A stretch of DNA of 64,000 nt from Psychroflexus salis (GCF_014640175.1 NZ_BMGL01000007.1:1-64000); one strand, 5' to 3'. Shown: positions 27,258 through 37,390, counted from the stretch's first letter. Numbers and translations are program-made. The notes: a model not told the origin generated them from the letters alone.

Positions 27258-28877
27258 ATGAAAAAGAAAATATACATCGCTTTACTGAGCTTCGGAATTT
27301 TAATTTCTGCAGGTTTTACCACCCTAAAAACTGATTTTTTTGAAATTGCCAAACAAATTGAAATATTCACTACACTATTTAAAGAAGTGAACATGAATTA
27401 TGTGGATGAAATTAATACCGCAGAACTCATGAACACGGCCATTACGGCTATGATGAAGGATTTGGATCCGTATACACAATTTTACAACGAACAAGATGTG
27501 CAGGATGCGCGAATTCAACAATCAGCTAATTTTTCAAGTATAGGTGCCAGCATTCAAATGAAGAACGAAGAAGTGGTTATTACCCAAATCACGCAAAATG
27601 GCCCCGCTGATAAGGCTGGTTTAAAAATTGGCGATGTACTGCAAAAAGTAGAAGGCATTGTGCTTTCTGGAAATCAAGAAGAAGCCGAAAATTTACTTAA
27701 AGGTTCGCCTGGCAGCAAGTTAAGCATAGATTTTCTAAGAAACGGTAAACCACAAAGTAGCGAACTTACCCGAGTTAACGAAGCAGAAAAAGCAGTTCCG
27801 TTTTATACTTTATTACAAGATCAAACCGCTTACATTGTGCTTTCTAAATTTACCAAAACTGCTTCCCCAGAAGTTGAAGCTGCACTAAAAGAATTAAAAC
27901 AAGAAGGTGCTAAACAAGTAATTTTAGATTTACGCAATAATCCTGGTGGATTGCTGGGTGAAGCTGTAAATGTCACGAATATATTTGTTCCAAAGGACGT
28001 ACAAATTACCTTTACCAAATCGGCAATCGAAAAATACAACGCCAATTACATAACGAAAAATCGTCCCGTAGATACCGAAATTCCATTAGCTATTTTAATT
28101 AATGGTCGGAGTGCATCGGCTTCCGAAATTGTTTCAGGAAGCATTCAAGATTTAGATCGTGGTGTAATTATCGGCAACCGAAGCTACGGAAAAGGTTTGG
28201 TACAACGACCTAAAAATTTAAGTTACGGCACTTCTGCTAAAATTACCATTTCGCGTTATTACACACCTAGCGGAAGATGCATTCAAGCACTAGAATATCG
28301 CGACGGTAAAGCCATTAGGAATACCGAAGATGCCTACAACGAATTCACCACTAAAAATGGCAGAAAAGTATTCGATGGCGGCGGAATTATGCCCGATGTT
28401 GAAATTGAAAATACTAAAATTGAAGGCATAACCAAAGCGCTTGTAAAGGAGTTTATCATTTTCGACTTCGCCACGCAATATGTTTTTAAAAATGAATTTA
28501 TAAATATTGAAGATTTTAAATTAACCGATAAAGATTTTAAAGAATTTATGGCTTTTGCGAAAGAGAATAAATTCGAATTTGAAAATGAGACAGAAAAACA
28601 CTTTCAGAAAATGTTGATTTCAGCTGAAGATGAAGCTTTAAAAAACATGCTTAATAAAGAAATGGAAGCTTTAGAAAATAAATTAGCAAACGCAGAAAAA
28701 GATGCTTTACTTCAACAAAAAGAACAAATCTTAAAACTCTTAAGTCGTGAAATTATTGAACGTTATTTATATGAAGAAGGTGTGTTTAACTATGACATTC
28801 AACAAGGTGAAGAAGTAAAAACAGCCCAGGAAATCTTAACCAACTTAAGTGAGTACAACAACATTTTACAGCCTTAA
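27258..28877 (+). CDS. S41 family C-terminal processing protease with PDZ domain
   Basis: 539 residues. An N-terminal signal anchor (about 1-20) exports it. A PDZ domain spans about 90-170 (GASIQMKNEEVVITQITQNG onwards). The protease domain has VILDLRNNPGGLLGEAV (about 216-232), the catalytic serine in NGRSASASEI (about residue 285) and the general-base lysine in YGKGLVQ (about 310), together a complete Ser-Lys dyad. A Glu/Lys-rich helical C terminus of about 130 residues follows, a common extension in Bacteroidota. Expected to trim periplasmic or envelope proteins. It follows rnpA on the same strand. Confidence 0.93.
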   Translation: MKKKIYIALLSFGILISAGFTTLKTDFFEIAKQIEIFTTLFKEVNMNYVDEINTAELMNTAITAMMKDLDPYTQFYNEQDVQDARIQQSANFSSIGASIQMKNEEVVITQITQNGPADKAGLKIGDVLQKVEGIVLSGNQEEAENLLKGSPGSKLSIDFLRNGKPQSSELTRVNEAEKAVPFYTLLQDQTAYIVLSKFTKTASPEVEAALKELKQEGAKQVILDLRNNPGGLLGEAVNVTNIFVPKDVQITFTKSAIEKYNANYITKNRPVDTEIPLAILINGRSASASEIVSGSIQDLDRGVIIGNRSYGKGLVQRPKNLSYGTSAKITISRYYTPSGRCIQALEYRDGKAIRNTEDAYNEFTTKNGRKVFDGGGIMPDVEIENTKIEGITKALVKEFIIFDFATQYVFKNEFINIEDFKLTDKDFKEFMAFAKENKFEFENETEKHFQKMLISAEDEALKNMLNKEMEALENKLANAEKDALLQQKEQILKLLSREIIERYLYEEGVFNYDIQQGEEVKTAQEILTNLSEYNNILQP

Positions 28878-29311
28878 TTAATGTGTTAGTTTGAAAATAT
28901 GTTGATTTGAAGTTGAAAAAGAGATGAGAGATGACTTCTTTCCTTGTTTAGCATCGAGCGAAGTCGAGATGTATGTTGTGAGATGTTATTTTTTCTCTGT
29001 GTACTTTGCGAAAAACTTTACGGGCTCTGCGTGAAAATCAATGTATTAATTTGGAAATGAAAAACAGAAAAGAGAGATGAGAAATCTGAAGCCAGATTTA
29101 ATCGCTTCAAGTTGTAATACGTTATATTTTTACAAATTAACACCCATCTCTAGTCTTCCCTCTAGGGAAGAAGATAAATTCATTTTTTTCCTTGAAGCGA
29201 TGCACTGAGTATAATCGAAATAGAAATGCCGTAGAAAAAGGCTGTAAAAGATGACCGTTTGAAAATAAATAATGGTTAAATTTATGGCTTTCAATTTTTT
29301 TATAAATTCAA
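28878..29311. repeat. Gene-free region holding fragments of dispersed intergenic repeats
   Basis: 434 bp without a supported gene. It contains one half of the dispersed hairpin element (28954-28969, TCGAGCGAAGTCGAGA, preceded by CCTTGTTTAGCA as in the tandem array at 31.5 kb). It also has a CTGTGTACTTTGCG segment echoed near 32.1 kb, TTAATTTGGAAATGAAAAAC-like phrases, and a 7-bp hairpin at 29154-29171. These look like eroded, lineage-typical intergenic repeats rather than regulatory DNA for recQ. Confidence 0.65.
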
Positions 29312-31426
29312 ATGACTTCATCAATTAACAAAACTAATTACTTAAAAAAATACTTCGGATACGACCAGTTTAGACCCAATCAAGAAGCCATTATCGACGA
29401 TTTACTTGCTGGAAAAGATGTGGTTGCTATCATGCCAACTGGCGGTGGGAAATCACTTTGTTTTCAGTTACCCGCATTAATTTTACAAGGAACGGCCATC
29501 GTTGTTTCGCCGTTAATTGCACTAATGAAAGACCAAGTTGATGCCTTACATGCCAATGGTATTGCGGCAGACTATTACAATAGCTCTCAATCTTCCGCAA
29601 TTCAAAATCAAGTTTTACAGAATTTACATCAACAAAAAACGAAATTACTATACGTTGCACCCGAAAGCTTAGGGCATTTACTACCGAATCTTCAAGAAGA
29701 AAACATCAGCCTTTTTGCTATAGATGAAGCACATTGTATTTCGGCTTGGGGTCACGATTTTAGACCGGCATACACACAATTAGGAAAACTCAAAGTACAA
29801 TTCCCAAGTATTCCTGTCGCTGCATTTACAGCCACTGCAGATGTAGCCACACAAGACGATATTGTACAACAATTACAAATTCCTTCAGGAAAAAAACACT
29901 TGGCTTCCTTCGATCGGAAAAATCTGTTTTTAGAAGTTCGACCAGGAACCCAACGTTTACCACAAATTTTAAAATTCCTAAAAAACAAAAAAGAAGAAAG
30001 CGGAATTATTTACTGCTTGAGCCGAAAAAACACAAAAAATATTGCACAAAAGCTGAATGAAAAAGGACTGGAAGCTCAAGCTTATCACGCTGGATTATCT
30101 CCAGAAAAACGCAGCCAAATTCAGGATGATTTTGTAAACGATCGTACTCCAATTATCGTAGCCACCATAGCATTTGGAATGGGCATCGACAAGAGTAATG
30201 TTCGCTGGGTAATTCATTATAACATGCCTAAAAACATCGAAGGCTATTACCAAGAAGTAGGGCGAAGTGGTCGGGATGGTTTACCGGCTGAAACCTTATT
30301 GTTTTATAGTTATGCCGATGTAATTCAACTTCGGCAGTTTATGGAAGATGCGCCCAATGCAGAATTTCAATTGGCCAAATTAGAACGCATGCAACAATTT
30401 GCAGAAGCTTTAAGTTGCAGGAGAATTGCCCTACTTAATTATTTTGGTGAACATGTGTCTAAAAACTGTGGCAACTGCGATAATTGCCAAACACCACCTG
30501 AATTTTTCGATGGAACAATTTTAGCACAAAAAATCTGCTCAGCAGTACATCGACTAAAACAACAAGAACCCATCGGTATGTTGGTCGATGTTTTACGTGG
30601 TTCGAAAAATGCTCAAATTTACGATAAGGGCTACCAGCACATTAAAACTTACGGCGTAGCTAAAAATGTAGCTTGGTTGGATTTACAACAATATGTTATT
30701 CAATTGGTAAATCAAGGAATTTTGGAAATTCGCTTTCATCAAAATGGTCGATTATTACTCACTCCGTTGGCTAAAAAAGTACTTTTTGAAGGTGAAAAAG
30801 TACAATTAGCAAGCCTACAAATCAAGAAAAAATCAGTTGCCAAAGAAGCTTTAGATGTTCCAGATAGTTCGCGATTATTTGAAGCACTTCGAACGCTAAG
30901 AAAAGAAATTGCTATAGACGAAAAAGTTCCTGCTTACGTGGTTTTTAGTGATGCTGCTCTAAAGGATATGGAAAAGTTACTTCCTAAAACTGAAGAAGAA
31001 TTTTTAGAAGTAAGCGGTGTTGGTGAAGCTAAAAATGAAAAATACGGCAAACGCTTTTTAAAAGCCATAGCCAATTTTTTAGAAGCAAAAAAGAAAGTAA
31101 AAAAAACAACTAAAAAATCGAAAACACCAACGCATAAAATCAGTTACCAGCTTTTTAAAGACGGAAAAAGTATTGCTGAAATTGCCAAAGAAAGAAGCTT
31201 GACAGAGAATACTATTTATGGACATTTAATGAAGATGCACGAAAGTGAAGGAAACATTGATTTACATAGCTTTATATCTCAATACGAAATTAAAACCATT
31301 GTAAAAGCAAAAAATGAAGCTGAACAAGAAAATGAAGAAATCGGTTTAAAAACCATTTTTGAAGAACTCAACGAAGAAGTTCCTTACTGGAAAATTAAAA
31401 TGGCTTTGTATTTAGATGAAGTTTAA
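29312..31426 (+). CDS. recQ: RecQ family ATP-dependent DNA helicase
   Basis: 704 residues. Walker A MPTGGGKSLCFQLPA (41-55), a DEAH box in AIDEAHCISAWGHDFRP (about 136-152) with the RecQ aromatic-rich loop, motif VI region YYQEVGRSGRDGLP (about 311-324), and the zinc-binding CGNCDNC (about 388-394) with an upstream Cys. These are followed by an RQC winged helix, an HRDC domain (about 528-592) and an extra C-terminal helix-turn-helix (SIAEIAKERSLTENTIYGHL, about 622-641) common in Bacteroidota RecQ. It unwinds 3'-tailed duplexes in recombination repair. It is flanked on both sides by the same dispersed repeat family. Confidence 0.96.
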   Translation: MTSSINKTNYLKKYFGYDQFRPNQEAIIDDLLAGKDVVAIMPTGGGKSLCFQLPALILQGTAIVVSPLIALMKDQVDALHANGIAADYYNSSQSSAIQNQVLQNLHQQKTKLLYVAPESLGHLLPNLQEENISLFAIDEAHCISAWGHDFRPAYTQLGKLKVQFPSIPVAAFTATADVATQDDIVQQLQIPSGKKHLASFDRKNLFLEVRPGTQRLPQILKFLKNKKEESGIIYCLSRKNTKNIAQKLNEKGLEAQAYHAGLSPEKRSQIQDDFVNDRTPIIVATIAFGMGIDKSNVRWVIHYNMPKNIEGYYQEVGRSGRDGLPAETLLFYSYADVIQLRQFMEDAPNAEFQLAKLERMQQFAEALSCRRIALLNYFGEHVSKNCGNCDNCQTPPEFFDGTILAQKICSAVHRLKQQEPIGMLVDVLRGSKNAQIYDKGYQHIKTYGVAKNVAWLDLQQYVIQLVNQGILEIRFHQNGRLLLTPLAKKVLFEGEKVQLASLQIKKKSVAKEALDVPDSSRLFEALRTLRKEIAIDEKVPAYVVFSDAALKDMEKLLPKTEEEFLEVSGVGEAKNEKYGKRFLKAIANFLEAKKKVKKTTKKSKTPTHKISYQLFKDGKSIAEIAKERSLTENTIYGHLMKMHESEGNIDLHSFISQYEIKTIVKAKNEAEQENEEIGLKTIFEELNEEVPYWKIKMALYLDEV

Positions 31427-32281
31427 TATGTTAATGTGTGAATTGAGATGGAAGTGATTCTCGACTCAGCTCGAACTTGAAACAGAATGTGGAAATTTAC
31501 TAATTTGAAAAAAAGAGAAATGCCTTTTTTCCTTGTTTAGCATCGAGCGAAGTCGAGATGTAACTAGTTCTCGATTCTGCTCGAACATCAAACATTAAAC
31601 AATCTATCGGTTTTAACTAATTGATTTAAGATAGCTCGGATTTCAAATCCTAGTAAACAATAGTATCCTGTTTATCCAAGTCTTTGGTCAAAATGCTCGA
31701 ACTTGAAACAGAATGTGGAAATTTACTAATTTGAAAAAAAGAGAAATGCCTTTTTTCCTTGTTTAGCATCGAGCGAAGTCGAGATGTAACTAGTTCTCGA
31801 TTCTGCTCGAACATCAAACAATAAACAATCTATCGGTTTTAACCAATTGATTTAAGATAGCTCGGATTTCAAATCCTAGTAAACAATAGTATCCTGTTTA
31901 TCCAAGTCTTTGGTCAAAATGCTCGAACTTGAAACAGAATGTGGAAATTTACTAATTTGAAAAAAGAGAAATGCCTTTTTTCCTTGTTTAGCATCGAGCG
32001 AAGTCGAGATGTAACTAGTTCTCGACTTCTCTCGAACATCAAACATTAACAATCTATCGGTTTTAACTAATTGATTATTCAAAACTAAACAGGCTTTTCT
32101 TTGTGTACTATGCGTGAAAATTAATCTACTAATATGGAAATGTCTTAATTTGAAAGTATGCCTATTTGTAAATTTGATGATGTTCCAATTTAAAAATTAA
32201 AAAAATGTAAGAATTTAATTCATCTAAAATTGAAATTGAACTTTACATCTTTGCGGCTTATCTTAAAAACTAGCTTTCAAA
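31427..32281. repeat. Tandem array of a 226-bp unit (about 2.7 copies) in an 855-bp gene-free region
   Basis: Near-identical units start at 31471, 31697 and 31923 (exact 226-bp spacing), beginning TCGAACTTGAAACAG; the third copy breaks off at about 32076. Each unit contains an imperfect hairpin of the TCGAGCGNAGTCGAGA family (in copy 1 arms 31543-31558 and 31569-31584). Copies differ by a few substitutions and single-base indels, compensated so the period stays 226. Beyond the array (32077-32281) only AT-rich fragments of TTTGTGTACTATGCGTG and TAATTTGAAA type are seen. No ORF has coding character. Confidence 0.9.
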
Positions 32282-33184
32282 TCAGAAAAAGATGTGCTGC
32301 GCTAAACGAAATGTATTGGCATGCGCATCGATAATTACTTTAATGTCTTTAGAGTAACCTCCACCCATGCTGCATTCTACGGGAATTTCGTTTTCGAAGC
32401 AGGTTTGCAAAACAAAACGGTCACGTTCTTTACAACCAGCTACTGTACAAGCCAATTTACCAAGTTTATCGGAAGCTAAAATATCCACACCACATAGGTA
32501 AAAAATAAAATCAGGTTGAACTTCTTCCAACAATTGAGGAAGTGTGTTTTTTAATTCTTTTAAAAAAACTTCATCCTTGCAATTGTTAGGAAGTGCAATA
32601 TCCAAATCAGATGTTTCTTTTTTAAATGGATAATTCGATTTTCCATGCATGGAAAAAGTAAAAACACGGTCGTCATTTTGAAAAATCTCTGCTGTTCCGT
32701 TGCCTTGGTGCACATCTAAATCTACAATTAATATTTTGTTGATATGGGGTTTGCTGAGTAAATAATGTGCACCAATAGCTTGATCGTTCAGCATACAAAA
32801 GGCTTCTCCACGATTGGAATAGGCGTGATGCGTTCCGCCTGCAATGTTCATAGCAACACCATTTTGCAAAGCATAATCGCAAGCTTTTATGGTGCCGTCG
32901 GTGATAATTCGTTCTCGTTTTACTAATTCTTCAGATAAAGGAAAACCAATTTTCCGTGCTGCACGTGGTTCAATTTGTAAATTGTATAAATCATGTACAT
33001 AAGTAGAGTCGTGTGCTTTCAGGATAAATTCATCAGAAGGAATTTCGGGTTCAAAGAAGTTTTCTTCCGTACAAGTTCCTTCATGTAATAATTGCCTAGG
33101 CAACAAATCGTATTTTTCCATTGGGAAACGATGTCCTTCGGGTAAAGGATGTTTATAGATGGGATGAAAAGCAATTTTGAGCAT
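32282..33184 (-). CDS. Histone deacetylase family hydrolase
   Basis: 300-residue class I/II HDAC-like zinc amidohydrolase. The paired histidines are in AGGTHHAYSNRGEAFCMLND (about 115-134), the zinc ligands in DLDVHQGNGT (about 156-165) and the second zinc Asp in CGVDILASDKLG (about 231-242), with the GGGYS loop at about 277-281. Bacterial relatives act on acetylpolyamines, acetoin-type or other N-acetyl substrates rather than histones; the substrate is not predictable here. It stands alone, with the repeat array downstream of its stop. Confidence 0.92.
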   Translation of the reverse strand: MLKIAFHPIYKHPLPEGHRFPMEKYDLLPRQLLHEGTCTEENFFEPEIPSDEFILKAHDSTYVHDLYNLQIEPRAARKIGFPLSEELVKRERIITDGTIKACDYALQNGVAMNIAGGTHHAYSNRGEAFCMLNDQAIGAHYLLSKPHINKILIVDLDVHQGNGTAEIFQNDDRVFTFSMHGKSNYPFKKETSDLDIALPNNCKDEVFLKELKNTLPQLLEEVQPDFIFYLCGVDILASDKLGKLACTVAGCKERDRFVLQTCFENEIPVECSMGGGYSKDIKVIIDAHANTFRLAQHIFF

Positions 33185-33404
33185 ATGTAAAATTCTGCTT
33201 CAAATTAAGATGAAATGCTTCAACTGAAAGCCCTAGGCTATGGTAAAATTTTGATAAAATGAAATTGATTGTATATGCCACGAATGCACGAATGAAAACC
33301 AAAAAAACAATTAGAAATTAAGGCTTAATTTAAAGTTGAAAATTGCTAAAAATCTGGCTTCACTACACTAAAATTACGCGTTCATGGTAAAATATTTATT
33401 GAAT
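33185..33404. repeat. Intergenic region with a half copy of the CACGAAT repeat
   Basis: Positions 33279-33293 read CACGAATGCACGAAT, the left half of a dispersed repeat whose other copy at 57118-57160 still has both arms. No gene or terminator recognised in the rest. Confidence 0.5.
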
Positions 33405-35519
33405 CTATTCTTTAATGCTTGCCTTCGGATGCAAATCCAATTCTGTTGCTTCATCTAAAATTAATTCAGCTTTATTTTTAAGGATAATTTTAGCACCTTT
33501 TTTCATAACTAACTTGCTGTTGGCTTCAAATGAAACTTGGCTTTCTTCATCAATAACAAAAACGGCATTTTCTTCTAAAACTAATTCACCTTCAACTTTT
33601 AGATAGGAATTGGCAATAAAACTAGCATTTTCTTCTTTCACCCGATTAATGGTTTTGCTTTTGTTTAGCAGTAGTTCTTTTCCTTTGGTAAGCTGAATTA
33701 CTTCACCAGCAGGTAAAATAATCGGTCCTGCCATTCTAAAATTTTCTTCAATTTTTCCGTCTTGGTAATTGATTTTCAATTGAAGGTTTCCGTTGGGTAA
33801 TTTTTGTTGTTCTACACTTAAACTATGTAGAATTACTGGTGCTAACTCGTTTGTTTTCCAATCCATTTTTTGAAAATTAGTAATGGCAGGGTTACTAAAA
33901 GCGCTAATTTTCTTCAACTGAATTGGCGTATTAAACATATAAAATGGAAATCCTTTTTTGCCATCTATTTCAAAAATTGCTTGAGTATCGGTATATAAAC
34001 CGCCAGCTCCGTTGGAATTGGTTTTACGTTCAATTGTTCCATTTTGGTTAAAATCGTAACGAAAAAGCATGGCTTCATGGTGACCAGCATACGCATTTGC
34101 TTCTTCATTTTTAACTTGCAAAACTTCATTATCCCAAGCGTAATAACGTTTTTCAAATCCTTGGAAAGTGTAATCGTAATTGCCTTTTCCGTACAAAACT
34201 TTCATTCCGTTGGTGCCTTGTACGTTGGTTCCAAAAGTAGTTGCTCTAGAAGGCGCCATCTTTTCGAGAAAAGCATACAAACCTGGTTGATGCTTGGGAT
34301 GAGCATTGCCATATCGATCTTTTCGACGTAACGGACGTTGGTAATAAATAGCAGTAGTATCTTTTCTATGTTCTAACCATAAATATTGATCTTTTACTTG
34401 GGGCAATTGTATGCGAATGCTGTGGTCTTTAGAAAGATAATCATCTAATTCTACTGTTATTTTTTTATCGCTTGGTTTTATGTCGTGGGTAATTTCTGTC
34501 CAACCCGCATACCAACGTTCCCAAGCATTAGCGGTTCCAAATTGATTGGAATAGGTGTCCATCATTCCCCAACCGTAATTGTAAAATAAGTAATCTCCTT
34601 CGGCACGATTAGCGGTGTTAATGTGTGGCATACTGATCATTCCGTGAGCAATTTCATGAATAAGCAATTCGTGGTTTTGAAACAAATTGCGTTGGGTAAG
34701 AAAAATGCGAACACCATTATTGCCAGCGTAAATGGGTTGATTATTTTGGTAAGCTATTATTTCGTTTCCAGCGCCAGTTCCCATAATGGCTTTTCGCCAA
34801 CCAACACCAGTTTTGCTTCCATTGGGATGTGGCTTCCATGAGTTCCAATTTCTGAATAACAAAATAACAAAATCGAGTTGATGATCTTCGTACGAATTTG
34901 TATTGCCTTCAACGGAAGCATCTTTTTGATAGTTGGGGCTATTTTGAATGTTATCGAAGCGCGACCAATCGTAATCTTCTGGATAAATTTCCCGTATTTT
35001 TTGAAAAACGCGTTTGTTTAGTTCTCCTCTGCCTGCGGCGGAAGACGGAATTTCTTCAGGACTAATTTTAATAGATATAGCTTTTTTAGATTCAGGATGT
35101 TTTAGAGTTTCAAAATACAGTCTAAATTTCCCTGAAGACATGGTATAGTAATAAGCAGAAAGGTTTTCGAAAGTTGAAAAATCAGTGAGATCTATAGTTT
35201 CAAATTCTTCTTTTTCCTGAAAACCCCAACTTAGATTTTGGTTATTATCGATAACTGATTTTCCATAATGAACGGGAAATTCTTCTTCAATAGGCCAGTG
35301 AAGCAAGTCATCATGAACTGCTTTATCTAGATATTCATCTTCATAATTTACATAAATTACCAATGCGCGTAAGTCGCCTTGGGGCGTAAAGTATTTTCCA
35401 AAAGTAGAATTAGGAGCTTCTTTTTTTGGAGTTGAAGTGGTACTAACATCTTGAAATGAAGCTTTTGGACTGGCGCAAGCCATAAAAATAGGGAGAATAG
35501 CACTGTATATCAATTTCAT
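33405..35519 (-). CDS. M6-like secreted zinc metalloprotease, lipoprotein
   Basis: 704 residues. A lipoprotein signal (lipobox around FMACAS, Cys 15) precedes a Ser/Thr/Pro-rich linker. The metalloprotease centre is LLIHEIAHGM (HExxH at about 285-289), followed by YNYGWGMMDTYSNQFGTANA and WERWYAGW. The order HExxH, G-W-x-MM-D, AW..GW is that of M6 (immune-inhibitor-A-type) peptidases. The C-terminal 200 residues are beta-rich and end in a repeating region of alternating NK/LVMKKGAKIILKNKAELIL strands, resembling a short parallel beta-solenoid. It probably sits on the outer membrane and degrades environmental proteins. Exact family assignment is by motif only. Confidence 0.78.
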   Translation of the reverse strand: MKLIYSAILPIFMACASPKASFQDVSTTSTPKKEAPNSTFGKYFTPQGDLRALVIYVNYEDEYLDKAVHDDLLHWPIEEEFPVHYGKSVIDNNQNLSWGFQEKEEFETIDLTDFSTFENLSAYYYTMSSGKFRLYFETLKHPESKKAISIKISPEEIPSSAAGRGELNKRVFQKIREIYPEDYDWSRFDNIQNSPNYQKDASVEGNTNSYEDHQLDFVILLFRNWNSWKPHPNGSKTGVGWRKAIMGTGAGNEIIAYQNNQPIYAGNNGVRIFLTQRNLFQNHELLIHEIAHGMISMPHINTANRAEGDYLFYNYGWGMMDTYSNQFGTANAWERWYAGWTEITHDIKPSDKKITVELDDYLSKDHSIRIQLPQVKDQYLWLEHRKDTTAIYYQRPLRRKDRYGNAHPKHQPGLYAFLEKMAPSRATTFGTNVQGTNGMKVLYGKGNYDYTFQGFEKRYYAWDNEVLQVKNEEANAYAGHHEAMLFRYDFNQNGTIERKTNSNGAGGLYTDTQAIFEIDGKKGFPFYMFNTPIQLKKISAFSNPAITNFQKMDWKTNELAPVILHSLSVEQQKLPNGNLQLKINYQDGKIEENFRMAGPIILPAGEVIQLTKGKELLLNKSKTINRVKEENASFIANSYLKVEGELVLEENAVFVIDEESQVSFEANSKLVMKKGAKIILKNKAELILDEATELDLHPKASIKE

Positions 35520-35591
35520 AAAGGGAAGGTACGCTTTTTATTAAAAACACGTACAAATGAAAATTACCCTTACTTTGTTACAAATTATATC

Positions 35592-36956
35592 ATGAAATAT
35601 ATTGATAGACACAAAATTGAAGCTTTAAAAAAATGGAAATCAAGCAATAGCAGAAAACCTTTAATTTTAAGAGGTGCGAGACAAGTAGGAAAAACTACTT
35701 TGATTAAAAATTTTGCTAAAAACTATGTCCAATTCATTTATTTAAATTTAGAAAAAAAACAGGATTTACAGCTTTTTAAAGCCTACACAGAGATTAATGA
35801 GTTTGTAGATGCTATTTTTCTTTCAAAAAATAAGGATATAAAAAAAATAGATAAAACCCTATTATTTATTGATGAAATACAAGAATCTACTGAAGCTATA
35901 TCTATGCTCAGGTATTTTTACGAAGATGTTTCAACTTTACATGTCATTGCTGCTGGTTCACTACTGGAACACAGTTTGGGTAAGATTAAAAGTTTTCCGG
36001 TAGGTAGGGTTCAATTCCTATATTTATTTCCTTTAAATTTTCAAGAGTTTTTATTGGCTAATCAACAAGATGCCTTAATAAATAGATTAAACTCTGTTCC
36101 AGTAGATCAAGTAACCCATCAAATTGCTTTAAACTGGTTTCATAAGTATGCTATTATTGGTGGAATGCCAGAAATAGTAAAAATGTATATAGCAGAACAA
36201 CGCATTTCTATATTGAAAAGTACATACGAAAGTGTTTGGGCTACCTACAAAAATGATGTGGAAAAATATGCAAAAAATGCTAGTGAAAGCAAGATTATTA
36301 AACACATTATGAACGTAGCTACTTCGTATTTAGATGAACGCGTTACTTTTCAAAATTTTGGAAAATCGAATTATAAATCTAGAAAAGTTTCAGAAGCTTT
36401 TAGAAATTTAGACGAAGCAAAGGTGATACAATTAATTTATCCTACTACAAATGTAACTCCGCCGATTCAAAGCGATTTTGCTAAAAAACCAAGACTTCAA
36501 TTTTTAGATACAGGAATTGTAAATTACAGCATGCAAATACAAGCTCAACTCTTAAAATTAGAAGATTTAAGCGATGCCTGTCGCGGCGCTCTAATTCCAC
36601 ATTTAATTACACAAGAATTAATTTCTAAAGAAGATATTAGTTATGCTAAACCTAATTTTTGGGTAAGAGAAAAAAGACAATCCAGTGCAGAAGTAGATGT
36701 AGTACGCGTGTTTGAAGAGTTTTTAATTCCTGTTAAAATAAAATCGGGTGCAAAAGGAACATTAAGGTCGTTGCATCAATTTATCGATCAGGCAAATCAC
36801 CCTTATGCAGTTCGCATGTATGGCGGAAAATTTTCTATTGAAAATTCAGTTACTCGAAATGGTAAAAACTTTTATTTAATGAATCTTCCTTATTATTTAG
36901 GAACTTACTTAGATCGTTATATTGCCTATTTTATTAATGAAGTAAATACTCCTTAA
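35592..36956 (+). CDS. AAA family ATPase with DUF4143 domain
   Basis: 454 residues. Walker A RGARQVGKTTLIKNF (27-41), Walker B LLFIDEIQES (about 89-98) and the sensor region VIAAGSLLEHSL (about 117-128) form the AAA_14 domain. The C-terminal half is DUF4143, including YAKPNFWVREKRQSSAEVDV and PVKIKSGAKGTLRSLHQF, which has the restriction-endonuclease-like fold with E-x-D...K-x-K residues. These proteins are widespread, stand alone, and have no proven role; a stress or toxin-like function is often proposed. It is divergent from the metalloprotease. Confidence 0.9.
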   Translation: MKYIDRHKIEALKKWKSSNSRKPLILRGARQVGKTTLIKNFAKNYVQFIYLNLEKKQDLQLFKAYTEINEFVDAIFLSKNKDIKKIDKTLLFIDEIQESTEAISMLRYFYEDVSTLHVIAAGSLLEHSLGKIKSFPVGRVQFLYLFPLNFQEFLLANQQDALINRLNSVPVDQVTHQIALNWFHKYAIIGGMPEIVKMYIAEQRISILKSTYESVWATYKNDVEKYAKNASESKIIKHIMNVATSYLDERVTFQNFGKSNYKSRKVSEAFRNLDEAKVIQLIYPTTNVTPPIQSDFAKKPRLQFLDTGIVNYSMQIQAQLLKLEDLSDACRGALIPHLITQELISKEDISYAKPNFWVREKRQSSAEVDVVRVFEEFLIPVKIKSGAKGTLRSLHQFIDQANHPYAVRMYGGKFSIENSVTRNGKNFYLMNLPYYLGTYLDRYIAYFINEVNTP

Positions 36957-37000
36957 AAAGCTTCAACTTTAAAAACATACTTAATTAATTATCCTATTCT

Positions 37001-37390
37001 ATGAAGTTTTTTAAAAAATCATTTACTTATTTGCTTTCAATAGTATTTCTATTCACATTTATCATTTCCTGCCAAAACCAAAAAAAACTACCCGATCCGC
37101 TTGAAGCCGGCTGGGAAGGCAGAAAAGTCTGTGAAGTACTAATTGATAATAAAAATGTACGAACTTTAAAATGTACTTTTCCGCCAGGCGTAGGACATGA
37201 AAAACATTTTCATGCCATGCATTTTGGATATACGCTCGCTGGTGGAAAATTTAGAATTACCGATGCTTCAGGAATTCGAGAAGTGGAGATTCCAACAGGT
37301 TACGACTTCTACAACGAAAAAGTAGAATGGCATGAAGTTATAAACATTGGTGACAGTACAGCGGTGTTTTTAATTATGGAGCCTAAATAG
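37001..37390 (+). CDS. Cupin-domain lipoprotein
   Basis: 129 residues. A lipoprotein signal (TFIISC, Cys about 24) precedes a single cupin barrel. The first metal motif is PPGVGHEKHFHAMHFGYTLAGG (in part, about 61-81), with closely spaced histidines, and the second is the VEWHEVINIGDSTAVFLIME region (about 106-125). No partner enzyme is adjacent. The function of such exported small cupins is unknown; a sugar- or metal-binding role is guesswork. Confidence 0.82.
   Translation: MKFFKKSFTYLLSIVFLFTFIISCQNQKKLPDPLEAGWEGRKVCEVLIDNKNVRTLKCTFPPGVGHEKHFHAMHFGYTLAGGKFRITDASGIREVEIPTGYDFYNEKVEWHEVINIGDSTAVFLIMEPK

Noticed and set aside
31876-32082. 68-codon minus-strand ORF within the tandem repeat
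   Set aside because: It is made of repeat sequence, includes the hairpin element, and has no family or start context; the same DNA in the other copies is not kept open.
31427-32281. CRISPR array
   Set aside because: The repeat period is 226 bp with no short repeat/unique spacer alternation and there are no cas genes.
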